The notes under the pieces were generated by a model, which saw nothing but the letters and a program-made list of their open reading frames with translations, was not told the DNA's origin and did not search any database. The position numbers and the translations under genes were made by a program. Source: Modestobacter sp. VKM Ac-2985 (GTDB taxonomy: Bacteria > Actinomycetota > Actinomycetes > Mycobacteriales > Geodermatophilaceae). Taken from it: 64,000 bases of DNA. Location of the stretch: contig NZ_JAPVBI010000001.1 in assembly GCF_026967925.1 (NCBI RefSeq), positions 558,001-622,000 of the forward strand. Direction: 5' to 3'. Positions 51,280 through 58,615 of this stretch are shown in pieces. How positions within the stretch are numbered: position 1 is the stretch's first letter; the number at the start of each line of letters is the position of its first letter.

Positions 51280-52487
51280 CAGAGCAGGTGCGCCGCGGAC
51301 CGGAACCGGCAGGTCGGGTCCACCGTCGCCGGGAGCGTCCAGTCCAGGTCCGGGGCCGTGCCGGCCAGCTCGGTGTAGACGGCGTCGATGCTGCGGGCCA
51401 GCACCGGCCAGGAGTAGAGCCGGCGCACCTCCTCCAGCGCGGTGGTGGCCAGCCGGGTGCGCAGCGCGGCGTCGCCGAGCAGCCGGTCCAGCTCCTTCCG
51501 CAGGCCGGCGACGTCGCCGGGTTCGTGCAGCAGCCCGTTCTCCTCGTGTCGGAGGCAGTCCACGACGCCGACGCTGTCGGTGCTCACCGTGGGCAGTCCG
51601 CTGGCCATCGCCTCCAGCAGGGTGTTGCTGAACCCCTCGCTGTAGGTCGGGCTGACGAAGACGTCGGCCGCGCGGTAGACCGCCGGCGCGTCGTCCGGGG
51701 GCACGTAGCCGAGGAAGGTGGTGCGCCCGTCGGCGCGGGCCCTGGCCTCGTCCAGGTCCGGGCCGATGCCGGAGACGACCAGCCGGACTCCCTCGGGCAG
51801 CGCCTCCAGCAGGTCGAGCACGCCCTTGCGCCGGTCGACCCGGCCGTGGAAGAGCAGCACCGGCGGGTCGGCCAGGCTGCCCAGCGGCCGGTCGCCCGGG
51901 GTGAAGCGGTCGGTGTCGGTGGCGCCGGGCACGATCCGGAACCGCGCCGGGTCGGTGCCCAGGTTGCCGACCACCTCGTCCCGGAAGCTGGCGCTGCCGA
52001 TCAGCACCGCGCCGGCGTGGTCGAGGACGGTGTGCATCGCGTCGGCGTGCGTGCTGCAGCAGGTGCCCACCCAGTGCCCGTCCCCGCCCTGGATGCTCAC
52101 CAGGTTCGGCAGGCCGGTCCGCCGGGACGCCTCCAGCACGGCCAGCCCCGGCGGGTAGCCGTACTGGGCGTGCAGCACGTCGAAGGGACGCTGCTCGTGC
52201 AACTCGACGACGGTGCGCACGATCTCGGCGATGTCGCCCTCCCAGTCGGCGGGGACGACGGTCTCGCCGCGGCTGGGCAGGGCGTGCACCTCGACGCCGG
52301 CGGGCACCCGGTCGGCGGGTGGGACGCCGCCGCCGTAGACCCGGGTGCCGGCCTCGTCGTCCCGGTACTGGCTCACCAGGGTGACGTCGTGGCCCAGCGC
52401 CACCAGCTCGCGGAGCAGGTTCTCCGCGTAGACGCTCATCCCGCTGACCGCCGGCCAGTAGCGGCGGCTGACGAAGCAGATCCTCAT
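51279..52487 (-). CDS. Glycosyltransferase family 4 (MshA-like)
   Basis: The 402-aa GT-B protein begins MRICFVSRRYWPAVSGMSVYAENL, has the Rossmann hinge VLLFHGRVDRRKGVLDLLEAL near residue 210, and the nucleotide-sugar loop SPTYSEGFSNTLLEAMASGLPTV near 288 with the E-x7-E motif. The closest well-known relatives of this layout attach N-acetylglucosamine to inositol phosphate (MshA). With Ino1 and PIG-L in one operon, an inositol glycoside is a natural guess, but the acceptor is not shown by the sequence. A 10-nt gap separates it from the isomerase gene. Confidence 0.85.
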   Translation of the reverse strand: MRICFVSRRYWPAVSGMSVYAENLLRELVALGHDVTLVSQYRDDEAGTRVYGGGVPPADRVPAGVEVHALPSRGETVVPADWEGDIAEIVRTVVELHEQRPFDVLHAQYGYPPGLAVLEASRRTGLPNLVSIQGGDGHWVGTCCSTHADAMHTVLDHAGAVLIGSASFRDEVVGNLGTDPARFRIVPGATDTDRFTPGDRPLGSLADPPVLLFHGRVDRRKGVLDLLEALPEGVRLVVSGIGPDLDEARARADGRTTFLGYVPPDDAPAVYRAADVFVSPTYSEGFSNTLLEAMASGLPTVSTDSVGVVDCLRHEENGLLHEPGDVAGLRKELDRLLGDAALRTRLATTALEEVRRLYSWPVLARSIDAVYTELAGTAPDLDWTLPATVDPTCRFRSAAHLL

Positions 52488-52497
52488 GATGCTGTCC

Positions 52498-53328
52498 TCA
52501 TGACTCGGCCTTCCTCAGCAGCTCGATGGAGCGGGGCACCATCTGGTGCGCCCGGTGACCGTCCCGGGAGAGCTCGAGGGTGACCAGCCGCTGGTAGCCG
52601 GCTGCGCTGAGTGCAGCCAGCACCGCCGGCAGGTCGACGTCGCCCTCGTCCAGCGGCAGGTGGTCGTGCACGCCGCGGCGCATCCCCTCGACCGCGACCG
52701 TGCCCAGGCGGTCGGCGAACGCGGCCACCGCCTCCTCCGGGGCGTACCGGCCGCTGACCACGCAGTGCCCGGTGTCCAGCGCGAGGGTCAGCCCCGGCAC
52801 CTCGGCGGCGAGCCGGGCCCAGTCGTCGGCGTCCTCGACGAGCATCCCCGGCTCCGGTTCGACGGCCAGGTCGTAGGAGCGCCCGCCGTGGCTGTCGACC
52901 AGGGCCCGGACGCCGTCGACCAGCCAGCGCCACGCGTCAGCCCGGTCGACCCCGGGCTGGGGCACGCCGGCCCAGAAGCTCACCGCCTCGGCCCGCAGCA
53001 CCTCGGCCAGGTCGCAGGCCAGTCGCAGGTAGGCCAGCCGGCGCTCCCGGCCCGCGGAGCTGGGGTTGACCAGCGTGGGCTCGTGCTTGACCCGCGGGTC
53101 GAGCAGGAAGCGCGCGCCGGTCTCGACGACCACGTCCAGGCCGAGGGCGTCGCAGCGGGCCCGCACCCGCTCGGCCTGGGCGAAGGCGTCCTCGGCGAAC
53201 GGGTCCAGGTGGACCACGTCCAGGGTGAGGGCCACCCCGGCGTAGCCGGTGTCGGCGAGGAAGGTCAGCGCGTCGTCGAGCCGGTGGGAGGTGAGCCCGT
53301 TCGTGTTGTAGGCGTACCGCAGGCTCAT
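52498..53328 (-). CDS. TIM-barrel sugar phosphate isomerase/epimerase
   Basis: The 276-aa protein is an AP-endonuclease-2-like TIM barrel: SLRYAYNTNGLTSHRLDDAL start, YAGVALTLDVVH, the metal ligand region DLAVEPEPGMLVED near residue 165, LALDTGHCVVSG near 190, and LVTLELSRDGHRAH with the final Glu and His near 255. Such enzymes isomerise or epimerise sugars and inositols (IolE, IolI, EboE-like). It starts within the YcaO stop codon (ATGA). The likely substrate is a keto-sugar or keto-inositol made by the operon's dehydrogenase. Confidence 0.82.
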   Translation of the reverse strand: MSLRYAYNTNGLTSHRLDDALTFLADTGYAGVALTLDVVHLDPFAEDAFAQAERVRARCDALGLDVVVETGARFLLDPRVKHEPTLVNPSSAGRERRLAYLRLACDLAEVLRAEAVSFWAGVPQPGVDRADAWRWLVDGVRALVDSHGGRSYDLAVEPEPGMLVEDADDWARLAAEVPGLTLALDTGHCVVSGRYAPEEAVAAFADRLGTVAVEGMRRGVHDHLPLDEGDVDLPAVLAALSAAGYQRLVTLELSRDGHRAHQMVPRSIELLRKAES

Positions 53329-54767
53329 GAGGCCACCGCCAGCGCCGCCACGTGCCGGCCGGGTTCGCGGTAGAGCGCGTACAGCTCGCCGACGGCGCGG
53401 TCGGCGCCGGCCCGGTCGAACCAGGCCGGTCCGCCCAGCCGGTCCTCCGCCTCGGCGGTCAGGTGCACGCGTGCCCAGCCGCCCGGGTCGGCGCCCACGA
53501 CGGCGAGCCCGGCACCCGGGCCCTCCCGGTCGAGCAGCCGGCGGACGCCGCGCTCGCCGATCCGGCCGTAGGACATCGTCTCGGCCTCCAGGCCGGGGAC
53601 GAGCACCTTGGCCGCGACCGCCTCGCCGATCGAGGGCTGCAGGTCGACCAGCACGTCGAGGCCCTCGGCGGCCAGCACGTCGGCCGGGTCGCCGCCGCCG
53701 GCGGGCAGGTCGGTGAACGCGACGGTGCGGCGGCGGGAGAACACCGACCCCCGCAGCAGGTCGGTCAGCCGGTCGGTGCCCAGCCGGGTCCAGCCGAGCA
53801 TCGCCTGCAGGGCGCGGTCCTCCTCGACCATCCGCTCCGGTGGGTGCCCGTGCAGCCACTGGTCCAGGTAGCCCGGTGGGGTCGCCGCGGCGACCGCGTC
53901 CAGCGGGCCGTGCATGAACGCCTTGCGGGCGCGGGCGGCGGCGAACTCGTACAGCGCCTTGCGGACGGCGGCGTCCGGGTCGGGGGAGGCGGCCTCCCCA
54001 CACGCGGTGACCATCATCGGCGCGGGCTCGGACCCGTCCCGCGAGCAGCCGACGGCGTAGACGGAGACGACGCCGTGCTCGGTGCTCGCCAGCTTGACCA
54101 GGACGTCGATGCCGGCTGCGTCCAGCCGGTCGAGCAGCGCCAGCGCGTCGGGATCGCGCAGCCCGGCGAGGTCGAGCACCACGCCCTGGTCCAGCGCGCG
54201 GAAGGTGGTGGCGTTGCCGTCGCGCTGCAGCAGCTCCAGCAGCGCGTGCGAGACCGCCCGGTCGGCGTCGAAGGCCGCGCCCTGGCCGTTGGTGATCACG
54301 GTGGTGAGCCAGCCGTCGGGCGGCGGGTCGCCGGGCAGCTCCTCCGGGGCGGAGACGACCAGCTCGGCGGGGACGAGCACCTGCTCGCCGTCCCGGGTGC
54401 GGGCCATCGGCAGCCACTGCAGCGGCCGGTCGTCGTCGTAGGCGCTGCCGGCCTCGAGGCACAACGTGCGGGGGTCGACCACCCGGTCGCGGCCCTCGGT
54501 GCGGGCCAGCTCGCGGTAGGAGCCGTGCACCCGGTCGAGGCAGGCGTGCGCGCGGATCGACAGCGCCATCTCGGCCATCTCGCCGAGCGCGCCGGTGCGG
54601 GCCTCCTCGCGAGTGGCGCCGTAGCCCAGCCCGCTGCCGCCGGGGTGCGCCGGGCTCGTGGCCAGGAAGGCGCTGTGCAGCGGCACGTCGAGGACGTCCA
54701 GCCCCTCGATCGGGAACTCCTCGACGCCGGGCGGGAACGAGTCGAGGTACCGCTGGGCGGTGCTCAC
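53325..54767 (-). CDS. YcaO-domain enzyme without a precursor peptide
   Basis: The 480-aa protein has the three YcaO ATP-binding blocks: GYGATREEARTGALGEMAEM (about residues 48-67), SHALLELLQRDGNAT with ExxxRD (about 170-184), and AVRKALYEFAAARARKAF (about 260-277). YcaO enzymes use ATP to activate an amide or carboxylate oxygen, making azolines, thioamides or amidines, and in 6-thioguanine synthesis they act on a small molecule. No precursor peptide, E1-like or dehydrogenase partner is nearby, so a small-molecule substrate is likely. Overlaps: GTGA with the MBL gene, ATGA with the isomerase gene. Confidence 0.85.
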   Translation of the reverse strand: MSTAQRYLDSFPPGVEEFPIEGLDVLDVPLHSAFLATSPAHPGGSGLGYGATREEARTGALGEMAEMALSIRAHACLDRVHGSYRELARTEGRDRVVDPRTLCLEAGSAYDDDRPLQWLPMARTRDGEQVLVPAELVVSAPEELPGDPPPDGWLTTVITNGQGAAFDADRAVSHALLELLQRDGNATTFRALDQGVVLDLAGLRDPDALALLDRLDAAGIDVLVKLASTEHGVVSVYAVGCSRDGSEPAPMMVTACGEAASPDPDAAVRKALYEFAAARARKAFMHGPLDAVAAATPPGYLDQWLHGHPPERMVEEDRALQAMLGWTRLGTDRLTDLLRGSVFSRRRTVAFTDLPAGGGDPADVLAAEGLDVLVDLQPSIGEAVAAKVLVPGLEAETMSYGRIGERGVRRLLDREGPGAGLAVVGADPGGWARVHLTAEAEDRLGGPAWFDRAGADRAVGELYALYREPGRHVAALAVAS

Positions 54768-55648
54768 AGCTCGGCCAGCGGGATCGGGGCGGCGTCCGGC
54801 CGGCCGGCGAGCAGCCGCTGCACCAGGTGCACGACGTGGTCGGTGGTCACGCCGGGCACCAGCTCGAACGGCGTGGCCACGGCGCCGAACTCCAGCTCGG
54901 CGACGACCGCCAGGTACTCGCGCAGCTCGCCGTGGGAGAGCGGGATCTGGGCGTGGAACGCCTTGTGCGCGCTCAGGCCCACCGGGTTGCCGTCGCCGTC
55001 CAGGTCGACCTTGAGCGAGTCACCGCAGAACAGCACCCCGCGCCGGCTGTCGTGCAGCACCGAGTGCCCGGGGAAGTGCCCGCCGGTGCGGTGCAGGGTC
55101 AGGTCGGGGGCCAGCTCCAGGACGTCGTCGGCGGGCCAGGTGACCCGGAAGGCCTTGGTCCACTCCAGGTCGCGCACCCCCACGCAGACCGTGGCCGGCT
55201 CCAGCTCCAGCTGCAGCTGCCACAACGCGCCGTAGCCGTGCACGTGGCTGGAGGCCAGCACGTCGAACCCGCCCAGTTCGGTCGCCATCCGGCGCAGCTC
55301 GGCCAGCATCTCCGGCGTGTACCAGGGGGCGCACTCGAAACCGACCAGCCCGGCGTCGGTCTCGATCACCCAGCCGCGGCTGTCCAGCCCGAACCGCGGT
55401 TCGGTGCCGAACTCGGTGATGCCGGCGAGTGCGGTGGGCCGCCAGAAGCCGGTCACCAGCTCGTCGGCCTGCTTGGGCGTGACGAACTCGAAGCCGTGCT
55501 CGGGGAGGGCGTTGCGCACGTCGGCGCAGACCGGGCAGACCTGCGGGCCGGGGGCCGGCCAGCGCTGCCAGTGCCCGCAGTTGGTGCAGGCGAAGGCGGG
55601 CAGGTCCGGCAGCAGGCCGCGGTAGGGGTTGGTGGCTGGTGCGCTCAT
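54764..55648 (-). CDS. MBL-fold metallohydrolase with N-terminal zinc ribbon
   Basis: The 294-aa protein starts with a rubredoxin-like zinc ribbon, FACTNCGHWQRW and QVCPVCADVRNALP (two CxxC pairs, near 19-45), then an MBL domain with SSHVHGYGALWQLQ near 130 and HRTGGHFPGHSVLHDSRRGVLFCGDSLKVD near 185. The HxHxDH motif is incomplete: SSHVHGYG has H-x-H, but the usual following D-H is replaced by G-Y. This may be a one-metal or altered enzyme, or a redox or sulfur-handling variant. Substrate unknown. ATGA overlaps with its upstream partner. Confidence 0.8.
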   Translation of the reverse strand: MSAPATNPYRGLLPDLPAFACTNCGHWQRWPAPGPQVCPVCADVRNALPEHGFEFVTPKQADELVTGFWRPTALAGITEFGTEPRFGLDSRGWVIETDAGLVGFECAPWYTPEMLAELRRMATELGGFDVLASSHVHGYGALWQLQLELEPATVCVGVRDLEWTKAFRVTWPADDVLELAPDLTLHRTGGHFPGHSVLHDSRRGVLFCGDSLKVDLDGDGNPVGLSAHKAFHAQIPLSHGELREYLAVVAELEFGAVATPFELVPGVTTDHVVHLVQRLLAGRPDAAPIPLAEL

Positions 55649-56676
55649 GCGGGCAGCTCTTCTCGGGCGGGGACGGGCAGGGCAGTTCGATCCAGGGCGG
55701 CCCGGTCCAGGGCGGTGACCAGCAGCCGGTGCAGCGCCAGGTCGCGGGCAGCGGGGAACGGCCAGGGCGTCGTCCCGGCGACGGCGGCGCCGAAGCCGGC
55801 GAACTGGGCGGTGAACGGGTCGGTGCCGGCGAACGGGACGTCGACCGGCTCGGGGCGGAACAGGGTGAGCGAGCCGCCGGCGGTCTGGCCCATCGTGTCC
55901 ACGGCGACCGCGGTGCCCCGGGTGCCGACCACCTCCAGCCGGCGTCGGGGGAGGGCGTCGGGGCAGTTGTAGGCGACGTGCAGGTCGACCAGCACGCCAC
56001 CGGTGGTGCGGCCGATGAGCAGCGCGCCGTCGTCGACCGGGTAGCGCTGCACCCGGCGCTGCAGCAGCGCGGTGAGCTCGACGACGTCCTCACCGAGCAG
56101 GACGCCGGCCAGGTCCAGGCCGTGCGGGGCGAGGTCGATCGCGGCGCCGCCACCGGCCCGTACCGGGTCGACGCGCCAGTTGTCGTGCGGCCGGCCGTCG
56201 GGTGACCAGTCGGCCGGCAGCCAGCAGCAGTAGACGACCCGCACGGCGGTGACCGTGCCCAGCTCGGGCACCAGCTCGCGCAGCCGCACGTGCGCGGGGT
56301 GCCAGCGCTGGTCGTAGGCGGTGCCGAGCAGCACGCCGGCCCGGTCGGCCGCGGCGACCGCGGCCTCGGCGTCGAGGACGTCGGCGGCCAGCGGCTTCTC
56401 GCACAGCACCGCGACGCCCGCCGCGGCGGCCGCCTCGACCACCTGCCGGTGCGCGGAGTTCGGCACCGCCACGTAGACGGCGTCGAGCCCGGGTGTGGCG
56501 AGGAAGGCCGCCAGGTCGGTCGTCGCCCGTGAGCCGGCGGGCATCCGCGCCAGGGCGTCGGGGTCGCGGTCGTGCAGGGCGACCAGGCGGGCACCGGGCA
56601 CCTGCCGCAGCCCGGGGACGGCGTGGTCGCGGGCCACCCAGCCGCAGCCGGCCACACCCCAGCCGACGTCGCTCAC
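55645..56676 (-). CDS. Gfo/Idh/MocA family dehydrogenase
   Basis: The 343-aa protein has GVAGCGWVARDHAVPGLRQV (NAD site, near residue 6), CEKPLAADVLDAEAAV with the EKP motif near 90, and DLAPHGLDLAGVLLGED, where the family's active-site His lies near 180. It is a likely inositol or UDP-sugar dehydrogenase. The substrate is not defined, but Ino1 in the same operon supports an inositol derivative. GTG 56676 overlaps the methyltransferase stop (GTGA); GTG 56679 would add one residue. Confidence 0.85.
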   Translation of the reverse strand: MSDVGWGVAGCGWVARDHAVPGLRQVPGARLVALHDRDPDALARMPAGSRATTDLAAFLATPGLDAVYVAVPNSAHRQVVEAAAAAGVAVLCEKPLAADVLDAEAAVAAADRAGVLLGTAYDQRWHPAHVRLRELVPELGTVTAVRVVYCCWLPADWSPDGRPHDNWRVDPVRAGGGAAIDLAPHGLDLAGVLLGEDVVELTALLQRRVQRYPVDDGALLIGRTTGGVLVDLHVAYNCPDALPRRRLEVVGTRGTAVAVDTMGQTAGGSLTLFRPEPVDVPFAGTDPFTAQFAGFGAAVAGTTPWPFPAARDLALHRLLVTALDRAALDRTALPVPAREELPA

Positions 56677-57716
56677 CACTCCTCCGGCAGGTCGACGAGC
56701 AGTCGTCGGCGGGCGGCGTCGGCGGGCAGCAGCTCGGGCCAGCGGGCCGGCAGGTGACCCGAGCGGGGGCCGTACTCGGCGGCGTACCGGTCGCTGGGCC
56801 AGCGCAGCTCGCCGCCGACGTAGAGCGGGTTGGCCCGCAGCGGCCCGAGCGGCTCACCCAGGTCGACCGGCGCGGGTGCGCGCAGGTCACCGGCGACCAG
56901 GGCGATGGCCTCGCTGCTGGTCAGCCGGTCGGCCGGAGCCGGCACGGGCGGGCGCGCGGCCAGCAGCGCGGCGGTGAGCTCCGCGTCGTCGTAGAGCACG
57001 CTCGCGCCGAGCAGCCCGGCGTACTCCTGCGGGCTGAGCGGCTCACCGGCCGACACCGTGTCGGCGACGTGCGCGTGCCCGACGACGACGGTGCCGCCGG
57101 GCCCGGCGAGTGCGTGCATCGCGGCCGCCGCGGCCGGCTTGTCCCGCAGGAAGTAGAACGCGTCGTGACAGGTGACGTACGCCGGGCGGGGCACCTGCAG
57201 GTCCGGCGCCGCGGTCAGGTCGGCGCACACGTACCGGGCGCCGGGGCAGACGAAGCGCTGGGCGAGCCACAGCTTGGACCACACGACGTCCACGCCGACC
57301 AGCTCCGGCACACCGCGCCGGGACAGCTCGCGCAGCTGGGTGCCGATCCCGCAGGCGACGTCGACCACCGGCCGGTCGCCCGGCCAGTGCTGCCCGAGCA
57401 GCGCCAGCGTCGCCAGGTGTGTGGGGTCGGACCAGCGGTGGGCGAAGTAGTCGCCCACCCGCCCCATGCCCAGCAGCGCCATCGCCTCGCGCAGGCTGCG
57501 CGCGGCAGGCACCCGGGCCAGCTGCTCCGGCGGGGGTGCGGGCTGGGTCCACCAGTCGTCGGCGTCGGCGAACAGCGCGATCCGGGCCCGGTCGACCTCG
57601 CCGTCGGCCAGCAGGCGGGCGACCCGGTCCTGCAGCTCCTCCCGGCCGGCCCGGGCGAACGGGATGCCGTCGACGACCGGCACCCCGGTCGCGGTCAGGC
57701 CCGTCGCCGTGCTCAC
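56673..57716 (-). CDS. SAM-dependent methyltransferase
   Basis: The 347-aa protein has a class I fold: motif I VVDVACGIGTQLRELSRRGVPELVGVDV near residue 118, YVCADLTAAPDL (motif II), AYVTCHDAFYFLRDKPAAAAAMHAL (motif III) and GGTVVVGHAHVADTVSAGEPLSP. The 90-residue N-terminal part (DRARIALFADADDWWTQPAPP) and C-terminal AEYGPRSGHLPARWPELL are family-specific. It presumably methylates O, N or S of the product. GTGA overlaps on both sides. Confidence 0.8.
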   Translation of the reverse strand: MSTATGLTATGVPVVDGIPFARAGREELQDRVARLLADGEVDRARIALFADADDWWTQPAPPPEQLARVPAARSLREAMALLGMGRVGDYFAHRWSDPTHLATLALLGQHWPGDRPVVDVACGIGTQLRELSRRGVPELVGVDVVWSKLWLAQRFVCPGARYVCADLTAAPDLQVPRPAYVTCHDAFYFLRDKPAAAAAMHALAGPGGTVVVGHAHVADTVSAGEPLSPQEYAGLLGASVLYDDAELTAALLAARPPVPAPADRLTSSEAIALVAGDLRAPAPVDLGEPLGPLRANPLYVGGELRWPSDRYAAEYGPRSGHLPARWPELLPADAARRRLLVDLPEEW

Positions 57717-58615
57717 AACCCGGCCGCGGTGAGGACGTCGAGGTGGAAGGCCTGCACGGGTCCGGCGTGCACGAGCTCCAGGTCGTCCAGCGCCTGGGCG
57801 GCGGTGAAGGCGGCCGCCTGCGCGTGGTGGTGCACCTGGAGCACCCGGTCGAGCACGTCGGCGGCGTGGAAGGCCTGCGACTCCGGTGCCACGGCGTCGC
57901 CCCGCAGCAGCAGCACCTCACGCAGCCGGGCCGCCAGTGGGGTCGGCAGCGCCGCGAGCTCGCGTTCCTCCAGCGTGCCGATCACCCGGTCCAGGGCGCC
58001 GCCGAGCAGCACCTCCCCGGCGAAGCCGGCGTCGGGCAGCGCCACGTTGTGCAGGTGGTGGGCCAGCCCGACCAGGAAGGGTGCGACCGGGTCCGCGCCC
58101 ACCACCGGCGCCAGCAGGCAGCCGTAGACGGCGACGGTGAGGCAGTGGTCGCCGTGGCTCTCCGGGGGCTCCACGACCACCCGCGGCTTGCCGGGGCTGG
58201 TCGCGCCGGCCCGCGGCTGGGCGTTCAGCGACACCGCCAGGGGCGGCGGCGGACCGGCCGGGCGCTGGGCGGCCAGGGCCGTCCGCAGCTGCTCGGCCAG
58301 CCCAGCGTCGACCGCCCCGGCGACCTCGTCGAATGCCCGCCGCAGCACCTGCTGCGCCTCGTCCTCGGCGAGCCCCGCCCCGGTCAGCACCGTCGCGTCG
58401 ATGCCGGCCAGCCGGACCCGGGCCACGGCCGCCGCCGTCTCGGACAGGGCGACCGAGGCAGCGTCCTCACCCTGGACCAGCCGGGCCCAGGCCCGGCCGA
58501 ACGCCTGCTCGGCCAGCGAGCCGTGCGCCCCTGCCACCCGGATCCGCTTGGCGTCCCCGATCCCGGCGAGCAGCGGGCGCAGCGCCGCGAGGGCCGGCAG
58601 CGCCGTCGTCGTCAC
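57713..58615 (-). CDS. HD-domain-like protein (degenerate HD motif), function unknown
   Basis: The 300-aa protein has an all-helical fold. The N-terminal third is alanine-rich with repeated helices (LAEQAFGRAWARLVQGEDAASVALSE, about 30-60). The metal region near 165-205 has SHGDHCLTVAVYG and FLVGLAHHLHNVALPDAGF; the HD pair reads HH/HN, so catalytic activity may be altered. A final AADVLDRVLQVHHHAQA supplies the last aspartate. It may be a phosphatase acting on the inositol phosphate, but this is inference. GTG 58615 overlaps the Ino1 stop. Confidence 0.6.
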   Translation of the reverse strand: MTTTALPALAALRPLLAGIGDAKRIRVAGAHGSLAEQAFGRAWARLVQGEDAASVALSETAAAVARVRLAGIDATVLTGAGLAEDEAQQVLRRAFDEVAGAVDAGLAEQLRTALAAQRPAGPPPPLAVSLNAQPRAGATSPGKPRVVVEPPESHGDHCLTVAVYGCLLAPVVGADPVAPFLVGLAHHLHNVALPDAGFAGEVLLGGALDRVIGTLEERELAALPTPLAARLREVLLLRGDAVAPESQAFHAADVLDRVLQVHHHAQAAAFTAAQALDDLELVHAGPVQAFHLDVLTAAGL

